From: Candidatus Bathyarchaeota archaeon
GTDB taxonomy: Archaea > Thermoproteota > Bathyarchaeia > TCS64
Direction: 5' to 3'
Assembly (NCBI GenBank): GCA_030669135.1
Contig: DAOVEE010000108.1
Coordinates: 1-6,415 of the forward strand
Length of the DNA stretch: 6,415 nucleotides
Of this stretch, positions 1-5,517 are shown in pieces (the stretch's first letter is position 1; each line of letters opens with the position of its first letter). The notes beneath the pieces are model-generated. The model was not told where the DNA came from. It saw only the letters and a list, made by a program, of their open reading frames with translations, and searched no databases. The translations under genes and the position numbers were made by a program.

Positions 1-1
1 C

Positions 2-205
2 GAAGCCGCGCTGCAACGCCGGGTGGGTATTCGCCAGAAAGACGTAGTCGGTGTCGGCAAACTCGGGCGGGATGTCGGCTCCGCGTTCGTTGAGGACGTT
101 CAGGTCGACGCCGATCGTCTCCGCGTCGTCCATCGCGCCGACGTACTTGCCCTGCCAGCGGAAGGTCTTGCTGCCCGGGCGGACCTCGACGCCGCGTGTG
201 TCGCG
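2..205 (-). CDS. PfkB-family carbohydrate kinase, interior fragment
   Basis: Read on the minus strand, this stretch gives 68 uninterrupted residues that run off the left edge of the window. They carry the signature of the N-terminal half of PfkB/ribokinase-like sugar kinases: a GVEVRPGSKTFRWQGKY stretch, where the lid strand meets the sugar, then LNVLNERGADIPPEF and a YVFLANTHPALQ segment typical of the subgroup seen in bacteria such as planctomycetes. Known family members phosphorylate sugars or nucleosides with ATP. Both the N-terminus (expected upstream, above position 205) and the ATP-binding C-terminus are missing. All six arginine codons are CGC, whereas the rest of the window favours AGG, so this DNA does not look native to its neighbours. 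The plus-strand frame covering the same bases is open only because of high GC and reads as low-complexity nonsense. The family is fairly sure; the exact substrate cannot be said. Confidence 0.72.
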
Positions 206-210
206 GTGCA
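188..210. other. Probable chimeric junction between two truncated genes
   Basis: Kinase homology on the minus strand extends to about position 202, and isomerase homology on the plus strand begins at about 191-200. Both genes are cut at their N-terminal side at this same place, head to head. About ten bases fit either protein, which suggests joining at short shared sequence. Codon use changes across the point from exclusively CGC arginine to AGG-rich. This may be an assembly or library chimera, or a real rearrangement that destroyed both genes. Confidence 0.65.
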
Positions 211-673
211 CCCCGGCTGGACGACGGCCACGGACATGTTCATGAAGGGGCGGGCCTGGAACCTCAACCTCAGGTCCCTGAACTGGCTCCTCAGGTACGC
301 CGAGGAGTACGGCGTGGACCTGCTCATAGAGAACGTCCCCGACTCCATGTCCTATCTGCTGGTCTCCGTCGAGGACTTTGAGTTGTTCTACGAGGAGATG
401 GAGTACGAGATGGGGATGGTGCTCGACGTGGCCCACGCCAACCTCCGGGGCGAGGTGGCTGAGTTCACACGGCGGTTCGGGGACAGGATAAGGCACGTCC
501 ACGTCAGCGACAACGACGGCGAGACCGACCAGCATCTGCCCATCGGAGACGGCGGCATAGACTGGGGGCGGGTGATGGACAGGCTGCGGCGCAGCGGGTT
601 CAGCGGGTGGGTCGTCGTCGAGTCATACAGCGAGGTGCCCCGGTGCCTCGAGTACCTTGGCCCTCTCATCTAG
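200..673 (+). CDS. Sugar phosphate isomerase/epimerase (TIM barrel), 5'-truncated
   Basis: This is the C-terminal ~157 residues of a xylose-isomerase-like TIM-barrel protein (AP endonuclease 2 superfamily). Members isomerize or epimerize sugars, or cut abasic DNA, using divalent metals. Recognisable strands in order are VAVHPGW at 200-220, LLIENVP (metal-ligand Glu, codon 329-331), MVLDVAHAN (Asp and His ligands), HVHVSDNDGETDQHLPIGDG and VVVESYS (last Glu ligand). So the metal-site half of the barrel is present, but the first strands, roughly 80-100 residues, are gone. The frame stays open upstream to an ATG at 23, but those residues are the antisense of the kinase fragment and fit no isomerase. 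I therefore start the supported part at the HPG strand. The stop at 671-673 lies inside the convergent rnz gene, an 8-base tail-to-tail overlap. Arginine codons here include many AGG, as in the rest of the window. Substrate unknown. Confidence 0.8.
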   Translation, partial: VAVHPGWTTATDMFMKGRAWNLNLRSLNWLLRYAEEYGVDLLIENVPDSMSYLLVSVEDFELFYEEMEYEMGMVLDVAHANLRGEVAEFTRRFGDRIRHVHVSDNDGETDQHLPIGDGGIDWGRVMDRLRRSGFSGWVVVESYSEVPRCLEYLGPLI

Positions 674-1574
674 GCAGCGGAAGCTCGATCTCCATCAGGT
701 CCTCGGCGACGAAGACGTCCTCGAAGACCTGTCTCGCCTCCTCCAGCAGCACGCCTGGGTCGAAGTACCTTGAGCTTATGTGTACCAGCGCGAGCCTCTT
801 GGCGCCGGCTTCCCTCGCCACCTCCGCGGCCTCCCGGGCCGTGGTGTGGCCGTCCTCCTCCGCCCTGTCATGCAGCTCGTGGCTGAAGGTGGCCTCGTGG
901 ATGAGCAGGTCGGCGCCTCCGGCTAGCTCGATCATCTCTGGGAACGGCCTCGTGTCGCCGCTGTAGACGACCTTCCTGCCGGGCCTCGGCGGATCGGAGA
1001 CCTGCATGGGCTCGACGGTTCCGCCCTCCACGGTCACCGCCTCGCCGTGCTGAAGCGCGTGCCAGAGTCTCCCCTCAGGGACGCCGAGGGCCTTAGCCTT
1101 GTCCGGGTGGAACCTGCCCGGCCTGGGCTTCTCATGGAGGCCGTAGCTCCAGCTCTCCACCCTGTGGCTGGACCTGACGGCGACGAGGTCTAGCCTGTCG
1201 TCGCTGTATATGACGCCTGGCTCCTGTATCTCGTGGATTATGACGGGGAAGGTGGGTCCCCCTAGGGTCTCGCTGAACGCCTTGACGTACTCTACGGTCC
1301 CCGACGGCCCGTAGACGTCCAGCCGCCTCTCCCGTCTGAGCAGGCTCATGGTCTGGAGGAGCCCGGGCAGCCCCAGCACGTGGTCGCCGTGGAGGTGTGA
1401 TAGTAATATCTTCATGTTCCGCCTGAACCCAACCTTGGCGCGGACCATCTGGCGCTGCGTCCCCTCTCCGCAGTCGAACATTATGAGGTCGCGGCCCAGC
1501 CTCACCGCCACGCTGCTGCTGCCCCTCCGCGGGGTGGGCATGCTGCCGCTGGTTCCTAGGAAGACAACCTTCAT
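666..1574 (-). CDS. rnz: Ribonuclease Z (tRNA 3' endonuclease)
   Basis: This metallo-beta-lactamase-fold endonuclease removes the 3' trailer from precursor tRNAs in the cytoplasm, leaving the end ready for CCA. At 302 residues it has the usual length of the short RNase Z form (ElaC type). The N-terminal MKVVFLGTSGSMPTPRRGSSS is the classic opening, followed by FDCGEGTQRQ at 33-42. The zinc motif HLHGDH is at 60-65 (H60, H62, D64, H65). Other expected ligands are H137 (SSHRV), D207 (YSGDT) and H265 (LVHISSRY), with GHTT at 242-245. The flexible exosite arm that grips the tRNA elbow is visible around 148-180 (EKPRPGRF, KALGVPEG, ALQHGEAV). The ATG is supported by the family-typical first residues and by a TATA-like box ~36 bases upstream. 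The gene overlaps the end of the convergent isomerase by 8 bases. No odd residue was seen. Confidence 0.96.
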   Translation of the reverse strand: MKVVFLGTSGSMPTPRRGSSSVAVRLGRDLIMFDCGEGTQRQMVRAKVGFRRNMKILLSHLHGDHVLGLPGLLQTMSLLRRERRLDVYGPSGTVEYVKAFSETLGGPTFPVIIHEIQEPGVIYSDDRLDLVAVRSSHRVESWSYGLHEKPRPGRFHPDKAKALGVPEGRLWHALQHGEAVTVEGGTVEPMQVSDPPRPGRKVVYSGDTRPFPEMIELAGGADLLIHEATFSHELHDRAEEDGHTTAREAAEVAREAGAKRLALVHISSRYFDPGVLLEEARQVFEDVFVAEDLMEIELPLPR

Positions 1575-1605
1575 GGAGGGCTCCCTTGAAGAAGACGTCA
1601 GGGAC

Positions 1606-1615
1606 GATAAAAGCT
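1606..1615 (-). promoter_or_regulatory. TATA-like box for rnz
   Basis: On the minus strand this reads AGCTTTTATC, an AT-rich archaeal TATA-like element in otherwise GC-rich DNA. Its centre lies about 36 bases before the rnz ATG, so with the usual 26-27 base box-to-start distance the leader would be about ten bases long. Confidence 0.5.
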
Positions 1616-1681
1616 TGAGTGGTCGCCCGCCGCGTATGAGGAAACGCTTGCTGAGAATCCTTGGCCGAGTGGAACTTCCGG

Positions 1682-2026
1682 CTATAGCTCCTTGAAGCTC
1701 AGCTGGCCTCCGGTGATGCTGAGCTCGTAGAGCTGATTCGGGTAGGGCTTCATGTTGAAGCTCTCAAGCTCCTCGCCTGTGAGTGTGAGGGTCAGCTTCC
1801 GTTGCTCGTAGGTGTTGCTCTGGCTGCCGGGCATGATGCCTTGGAAGCTCTTGGTGACCTGTACCACCATCTGGCTGATCTCCGCGGGGACGTCGGGGTT
1901 GCTCATCATCACCATGGGGGGCTTGCTGCGGACCTCGACGAAGTCGATCTGGAACGCCTCCCGGTTCTCGGGGTCCCTGACGGCCTTCACCGACTGAACC
2001 TTGAGCTTTATCCTGCTGCTTATCAT
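1682..2026 (-). CDS. Small conserved-looking protein, possibly arcadin-1-like
   Basis: I do not recognise this 114-residue protein with certainty. It has no signal peptide, membrane segment, cysteine or histidine metal site. It begins with alternating strands (IKLKVQSVKAVRD, then FQIDFVEVRSKPP), has a central amphipathic helix (AEISQMVVQVTKSFQ), a glycine/serine turn (MPGSQSN), and ends in strands (KLTLTLTGEELE, LYELSITGGQLSF). The layout is a small alpha/beta cytosolic domain that could bind a partner. The size and the opening pattern 'strand, DPE, strand, E-V-R' remind me of arcadin-1, the crenactin-associated protein of some Thermoproteota, but this is memory-based inference and no crenactin or other arcadin gene is nearby. 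Its AGG arginine usage and its own TATA-like box support a real, separately expressed gene. It follows prs on the same strand with 44 bases between. Confidence 0.8.
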   Translation of the reverse strand: MISSRIKLKVQSVKAVRDPENREAFQIDFVEVRSKPPMVMMSNPDVPAEISQMVVQVTKSFQGIMPGSQSNTYEQRKLTLTLTGEELESFNMKPYPNQLYELSITGGQLSFKEL

Positions 2027-2050
2027 CTCGCCGCTATACGTTGCAGTAAG

Positions 2051-2089
2051 CTACGTGAAATAAGTATCGGTCAGAGTGTTTTCACGTAG
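2051..2089. repeat. 10-base perfect inverted repeat spanning the prs 3' end
   Basis: CTACGTGAAA at 2051-2060 and its exact reverse complement TTTCACGTAG at 2080-2089, with a 19-base spacer. The right arm lies inside the last codons of prs and the left arm abuts the TATA-like box of the downstream gene. In RNA it could form a 10-pair hairpin at the end of the prs message. As DNA it could be an operator for the next gene. Confidence 0.6.
2058..2064 (-). promoter_or_regulatory. TATA-like box for the 114-residue gene
   Basis: CTTATTT on the minus strand, centred about 35 bases before the ATG at 2026. It overlaps the inner edge of one arm of a 10-base inverted repeat and lies between the prs stop and the next start, so the small gene probably has its own transcript. 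Confidence 0.45.
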
Positions 2090-2958
2090 TCCGCTATGAG
2101 CCCTGCGACCGTGACCTTGCCGTGCTTGGACTCCACGGTGTCCGTGGACACGATGAGGTCCGACCCTGCCGCCTCGATCTTCTCCTCGGCCCCCGGCATG
2201 AACAGCGCGTGGACGCATGCAGCGGCGACTTTGGCGGCTCCCTGACGCTTCAATCCCTCCACCGCCCTCGCCGTGGTGCCGCCGCTGCTGATGATATCAT
2301 CGAACACCACCGCGTCTACTCCGTCGACGCTCAGGTCCTTGACCTTCATCTCTATCTCCCCCGTACGGCGGTCCCTAGACTTCTCGAAGTAGCCGTGTCT
2401 GCCCCCGAGGACTCTCCCAGCCGCCTCGGCGAGATGTATGGCCCCCACGTCTGGGGAGAGGCTGTAGGCGCCGCCGTATCCATGTTTCTTAACGTATTCG
2501 GCTAGGAGCGGTATGGCTGAGAGGTTATGCACCTTAACGCCATGCCCCGCCTCAAACTCCCTGAGAGACGACGAGCTGTGGGCGTCGACGACGATGAGGT
2601 CGTCCACCCCGGCGGCCTCCATAAGCCCGAGGACCACGTCTAGGCTCAGCGCCTCCCCCTCCAGAAACCGTTTATCCTGCCTCATGTAGGCTAGGTAGGG
2701 GATACAAGCTATGACGCGTGTAGCCCCGAGGTCCTTGACCGTCTTCGCCATGATAAACAACTGCAGCATCTTCCTGTCCGGGTCAGGGGCAGTCGTCTGG
2801 ACGAGGACCACCGTCTCACCCTCGACGCCCACTGGTAGCCGCAGATAGCTCTCCCCGTCGGGGAACAGCCTGTGCTCGGCCGGGCTGGCACGCACCCCCA
2901 GTTTAGCCGCGACGGCTTCCCCAAGCTCCTTGGACGCGGGTCCGGGTATGACTATCAT
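2071..2958 (-). CDS. prs: Ribose-phosphate pyrophosphokinase (PRPP synthetase)
   Basis: This enzyme transfers pyrophosphate from ATP to ribose 5-phosphate, giving PRPP for purine, pyrimidine, histidine and related syntheses in the cytoplasm. At 295 residues it matches the short archaeal form, not the ~315-residue bacterial one. The tandem phosphoribosyltransferase-like domains are clear. In the N-terminal half are FPDGESYLRLP (32-42), VVLVQTT (50-56), ACIPYLAYMRQDKRF (84-98, the catalytic flexible region) and IVVDAHSSSS (122-131). In the C-terminal half are LSPDVGAIHLA (167-177), K193 in the KSRDR loop (the expected catalytic lysine) and the PRPP-binding loop VVFDDIISSGGTTA (217-230). The ATG gives the family-typical MIVIPG start, and a TATA-like box sits 28 bases upstream. 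No allosteric insertion was seen. Its neighbours do not form a nucleotide operon. Confidence 0.96.
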   Translation of the reverse strand: MIVIPGPASKELGEAVAAKLGVRASPAEHRLFPDGESYLRLPVGVEGETVVLVQTTAPDPDRKMLQLFIMAKTVKDLGATRVIACIPYLAYMRQDKRFLEGEALSLDVVLGLMEAAGVDDLIVVDAHSSSSLREFEAGHGVKVHNLSAIPLLAEYVKKHGYGGAYSLSPDVGAIHLAEAAGRVLGGRHGYFEKSRDRRTGEIEMKVKDLSVDGVDAVVFDDIISSGGTTARAVEGLKRQGAAKVAAACVHALFMPGAEEKIEAAGSDLIVSTDTVESKHGKVTVAGLIADYVKTL

Positions 2959-2976
2959 AGCGTACTTGAATACGCT
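2959..2976. repeat. 6-base inverted repeat between prs box and start codon
   Basis: AGCGTA at 2959-2964 and TACGCT at 2971-2976 with a six-base centre (CTTGAA), directly abutting the prs start codon and filling the space between it and the TATA-like box. This is a place where a repressor would block initiation. It is short and could be chance. Confidence 0.35.
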
Positions 2977-2982
2977 TCAGAT

Positions 2983-2989
2983 AGATAAG
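2983..2989 (-). promoter_or_regulatory. TATA-like box for prs
   Basis: CTTATCT on the minus strand, within an AT-rich patch at 2981-2992 and centred 28 bases before the ATG. This spacing predicts a leaderless or nearly leaderless prs transcript. Confidence 0.5.
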
Positions 2990-3053
2990 AATCTGGTCAC
3001 ACACTGTCCGCGTCCACGCCGAGCCTCGGCACGGGGAATGAATGCTCCCGGCG

Positions 3054-3821
3054 CTACATTGAGAAGACGAACAGTAGACCCGCGGCGAGCACAGAGGCAC
3101 CCCACACCGCCCGGTTCCACTTAATGACCTTGGCCCCGTCGAAGACCCCGAAGGGGAGAAGGTTGAACAGAGCGAGGCTGGCGTTGATGTTCATGCCCGC
3201 CAGTGCAAGGACGGCCACCAGGGGGCTGCCTGCGACGAGGGAGACGGCGAAGAAGAACAGCCCCAACCCGATGTTGGTCGCGGGGCCGGCGATGCTCACC
3301 TTGCCGTAGTCGTCCCAGTTCATCAAGCCGCCTATCATGACGGCGCCTGGGGCGATGATCTTCAGAGGAGAGAACAGGCTTAGGAGGGTGAGCATGAGGC
3401 CCTGCCGGTTGAGCCTGAACTCGGCCCAGTACCCGAGTCGCTGCGCCATGAACTTGTGCGCCATCTCGTGGAGGATGAAGGACAGGCCGAATATTAGGAA
3501 GTAGGCGCCGAAGAGGACGGGGCTAGCTAGGACCCTGTTCCAGTAGCTTATGAGAGGGATCGCCAGGATGACCGCGAGTCCTATGGCGAGCTCCCGTAGC
3601 TCGGTGTGGCTGAACCAGAACAGGGTGCGTCTGGGCCGCGGAGTGTAGCTGTACCCGGTGGGCTGGAAACCTGTCTGCCCCGTGGTGCTTCGGCTGTAGG
3701 AGTATTGACCGGTGCACTCATGCATCTCTGGGAGCCTGTGCTCGGAGCAGAAGTAGCCGCCGCAGTACTTGCACCTGAAGGGCATGTACTCGTCCTTGCC
3801 GCACTTGTCGCATTTTACCAT
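3054..3821 (-). CDS. AN1 zinc finger fused to M50 site-2-type membrane protease
   Basis: This 255-residue protein has two parts. Residues 4-36 form a complete AN1-type zinc finger with ligands C4, C7, C17, C20, C25, H28, H34 and C36 in canonical spacing. In other proteins such fingers bind ubiquitin-like or chaperone partners, or nucleic acid. A Tyr/Ser/Thr/Pro-rich linker (38-66) leads to an M50 (site-2 protease-like) intramembrane metalloprotease. Hydrophobic segments are at about 77-95, 101-120, 141-163, 176-198, 200-222 and 238-253. The zinc motif HEMAH is at 118-122, and the distal NLLPFGVFDG at 220-229 supplies the third ligand D228, so the active site looks intact. Known M50 proteases cut membrane-spanning regulators or help turn over membrane proteins. 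No PDZ or CBS domain is present, so the finger may select substrates, which is inference. It lies between prs and the flavodoxin with its own TATA-like box. Confidence 0.92.
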   Translation of the reverse strand: MVKCDKCGKDEYMPFRCKYCGGYFCSEHRLPEMHECTGQYSYSRSTTGQTGFQPTGYSYTPRPRRTLFWFSHTELRELAIGLAVILAIPLISYWNRVLASPVLFGAYFLIFGLSFILHEMAHKFMAQRLGYWAEFRLNRQGLMLTLLSLFSPLKIIAPGAVMIGGLMNWDDYGKVSIAGPATNIGLGLFFFAVSLVAGSPLVAVLALAGMNINASLALFNLLPFGVFDGAKVIKWNRAVWGASVLAAGLLFVFSM

Positions 3822-3854
3822 GTGGCTGTCCTGCCGATGTTTACGCTCGGTGTC

Positions 3855-3862
3855 GTATATAT
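3855..3862 (-). promoter_or_regulatory. TATA box for the AN1-M50 gene
   Basis: ATATATAC on the minus strand is the clearest TATA box in the window, centred about 37 bases before the ATG at 3821 in the 75-base gap after the flavodoxin gene. It suggests a separate transcript with a leader of about ten bases. Confidence 0.55.
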
Positions 3863-3896
3863 GATGTGGAGCACGAGGCGCGTCCCATGAACGGGG

Positions 3897-4454
3897 TCAC
3901 GTGTCCCTCAGGCTTGAGGCCAGTCTCCGCGTGTCCTCACGCACCTTCTCGAGGTCCTCCTCCGTCGGCTTCCCACGGATGTCCCCCATCCTCCCCTTGG
4001 TGCTTCCCTCCTCCCATCCATGGAACTCGGCCAGTATGCACCACTCGGCGGCGACGTCGAACCCTATGTGCTCGAAGAACTGGCCGGCGTACTTCACCGC
4101 CGGAGTGGCCTCGTTGAGCCCCGTGTGGGGGCCCGAGTATGTGCAGAATATCAAGGCATGTTTGCCCGGCACCCTGGGGGACCCCGTCTTCACGAGCCCC
4201 ATCTTCCGGTGCTTCACAAGGTTTCTTCGCAGGTAATCCGTCACCGGCTTGGGGGTGTGCCACTCGTAGGAGGGGAAGCCCAGGCAGAAGAGGTCGTAGT
4301 CCGCGTAGTCGACGCCCTCCGCCTCCTCGACCCTGAGAATGGTCGGCTCATGTCCCGCGTCCTCCAGGCCCTGTTTAACCGCTTCGGCGACTTTCTTTGT
4401 GTTGCCGGTGTTCGACCAGTACACGACTGCTGTCTTCAATCCCATCAACCCCAT
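3897..4454 (-). CDS. Flavodoxin family protein
   Basis: This 185-residue single-domain flavodoxin-fold protein should bind FMN and carry electrons, or act as a small NAD(P)H-linked flavin reductase in the cytoplasm. After the first strand (KTAVVYWS) comes the FMN-phosphate loop SNTGNTKKVA at 14-23. The two loops that flank the isoalloxazine ring are at 59-68 (GFPSYEWHTP) and 104-116 (CTYSGPHTGLNEA). The C-terminus has the usual pattern KGRMGDIRGKPTEEDLEKVRE at about 153-173. No iron-sulfur or diiron partner domain is attached and no redox partner gene is adjacent, so its partner is unknown. The start is ambiguous. ATG at 4454 gives MGLMGLKT, and the second ATG at 4445 leaves only MGLKT before the first strand; either fits the TATA-like box at 4479-4488. 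It is divergent from the M20 gene. Confidence 0.9.
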   Translation of the reverse strand: MGLMGLKTAVVYWSNTGNTKKVAEAVKQGLEDAGHEPTILRVEEAEGVDYADYDLFCLGFPSYEWHTPKPVTDYLRRNLVKHRKMGLVKTGSPRVPGKHALIFCTYSGPHTGLNEATPAVKYAGQFFEHIGFDVAAEWCILAEFHGWEEGSTKGRMGDIRGKPTEEDLEKVREDTRRLASSLRDT

Positions 4455-4478
4455 AACTGTTGTCCCCGGTCATTATTG

Positions 4479-4488
4479 GATTTAACGT
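4479..4488 (-). promoter_or_regulatory. TATA-like box for the flavodoxin gene
   Basis: CGTTAAATCC on the minus strand in the 102-base divergent region, centred 30 bases before the first ATG and 39 before the second. The region also holds a plus-strand AT-rich patch at 4528-4537 (GAAAAGATTA) that could serve the M20 gene. Confidence 0.4.
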
Positions 4489-4556
4489 AAACCGAAGACA
4501 TCGTCAGCGGCTGTGCACTTGCTGGGTGAAAAGATTAGGGTCGAGCAGCGGGGTCG

Positions 4557-5441
4557 ATGGTAACGTGGTTCTCCGGAATACCATTAAAGGATCGTGCACG
4601 CATCCGTAAGGTAATGATCGAGTTGCTGTCAGAGCTCATCAGGAACAGCTGCGTTAACCCGCCGGGCGGTGAGATGAGGTCCATCAACGCCATAAGACGG
4701 TACCTGCGGCGGCGTGGAGTCGACAGCGTTGTCTACGAGTCTGCGCCAGGCAGGGGCAACCTCGTAGCCAGAATCCCTGGCACCGGCGGCGGCCCCGGGC
4801 TGATGTTCGGCCCCGGCCACGTGGACGTCGCCCCCGTGGAGAAGCCGGATGCGTGGGAGGTGGACCCCTTCTCAGCCGTGATGAGGGACGGCTACATGTG
4901 GGGCCGCGGCTCACATGACATGCTCTTCATGGTGACGGCTCACGTTCAAGCCTTCGCCGACCTCCGCGGCTTGGGTTTCACGCCCAGAGGGGACCTGACG
5001 CTTTTGGTGGTCTGCGACGAAGAGGACGAGGGGACCTTCGGCACCGGGTGGATGCTGGATAACCACCCGGAGGTGGTTCAGGTGGACTACGCGGTCTCCG
5101 AGGCGGGGGGCTGGCTCCGGGAGCCGGGTGAGATAGTCTTCACATACGGCGAGAGCGGCGGGGACTCCAGCCCGGTCGAGTCCGGCGTCGTGGCGGCGAT
5201 GGAGCGCGCCGTAAGGATGGAGATGCCCGGCGCTGCGCTCGTCCCCGAGATCATGCCCGGGAAGACGGACTTCAAGTTCCTGCGTCCGCTGGGGGTGGAG
5301 TGCTACGGCTTCGGTCTCTACGACCCAGACACGCCGCCGAGCGCCCGTATGGTTCACGGACCCAACGAGAGGGTGAGCCTGAAGACCCTGGAGCTTACGC
5401 GAAGAGTCTGCGTCCACCTCGCCATGGATTTCCTGAAGTAG
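4557..5441 (+). CDS. M20-family metallopeptidase lacking the lid domain
   Basis: This is a dinuclear-zinc amidohydrolase of the ArgE/DapE/carboxypeptidase G2 group, which hydrolyses N-acyl amino acids or small peptides. The catalytic domain is recognisable from end to end: NPPGGEM (34-40), GPGHVDVAP (85-93; H88 ligand, D90), WGRGSHDM (115-122; D121 bridging ligand), VVCDEEDEGT (151-160; general base and ligand Glu), SEAGG (181-185; Glu ligand) and RMVHGPNERV (264-273; last His ligand). At 294 residues it is much shorter than the usual ~370-450. The lid/dimerization domain should lie between SEAGG and SPVESGVVAAMERAV (205-219), but only ~20 residues separate them, joined in frame with no stop. 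That domain normally supplies a substrate-contacting His and the dimer interface. It may be a natural lidless form, a deletion, or an assembly collapse. The start may instead be the ATG at 4614 (residue 20), which directly precedes IELLSELIRN and has a TATA-like box 28 bases upstream. Confidence 0.88.
   Translation: MVTWFSGIPLKDRARIRKVMIELLSELIRNSCVNPPGGEMRSINAIRRYLRRRGVDSVVYESAPGRGNLVARIPGTGGGPGLMFGPGHVDVAPVEKPDAWEVDPFSAVMRDGYMWGRGSHDMLFMVTAHVQAFADLRGLGFTPRGDLTLLVVCDEEDEGTFGTGWMLDNHPEVVQVDYAVSEAGGWLREPGEIVFTYGESGGDSSPVESGVVAAMERAVRMEMPGAALVPEIMPGKTDFKFLRPLGVECYGFGLYDPDTPPSARMVHGPNERVSLKTLELTRRVCVHLAMDFLK
4583..4589 (+). promoter_or_regulatory. Candidate TATA-like box for an internal M20 start
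   Basis: ATTAAAG centred 28 bases before the ATG at 4614, the same spacing as at prs. The only other AT-rich patch, at 4528-4537, is 24 bases before the ATG at 4557. That is too close for a transcript to include that codon, if the usual 26-27 base distance holds. This argues weakly for the shorter protein. Confidence 0.3.
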
Positions 5442-5517
5442 GCCCTTCGAAGTGCATACGGGTTGGATGTCTCCTGATTAAGCCAGATCGTTCGATGTTT
5501 TAAGCCAAGGAGGTGGA

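Noticed and set aside
23..199. N-terminal extension of the isomerase frame from the ATG at 23
   Set aside because: These residues are the antisense of a recognisable kinase fragment and match no isomerase strand; the frame is open only because of high GC.
1660..1681. GGCCGAGTGG resembling a tRNA D-arm
   Set aside because: No T-arm, acceptor stem or anticodon arm can be placed around it.
2122..2505. 127-residue plus-strand frame opposite prs
   Set aside because: Antisense of conserved prs motifs with no recognisable domain.
3018..3030. GCCGAG-C-CTCGGC hairpin downstream of the AN1-M50 gene as a terminator
   Set aside because: The loop is only one base at full pairing and no T-run follows on the minus strand, so it cannot be called a terminator with support.
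4020..4490. 156-residue plus-strand frame opposite the flavodoxin
   Set aside because: No family motif, fully antisense to a clear flavodoxin.
4911..5417. 168-residue minus-strand frame inside the M20 gene
   Set aside because: Arg/His/Pro-rich text opposite a clear enzyme; a GC-driven shadow.
5507..5516. Strong Shine-Dalgarno-like AAGGAGGTGG on the plus strand
   Set aside because: No start codon follows at a useful distance and no frame continues; likely chance in purine-rich sequence.
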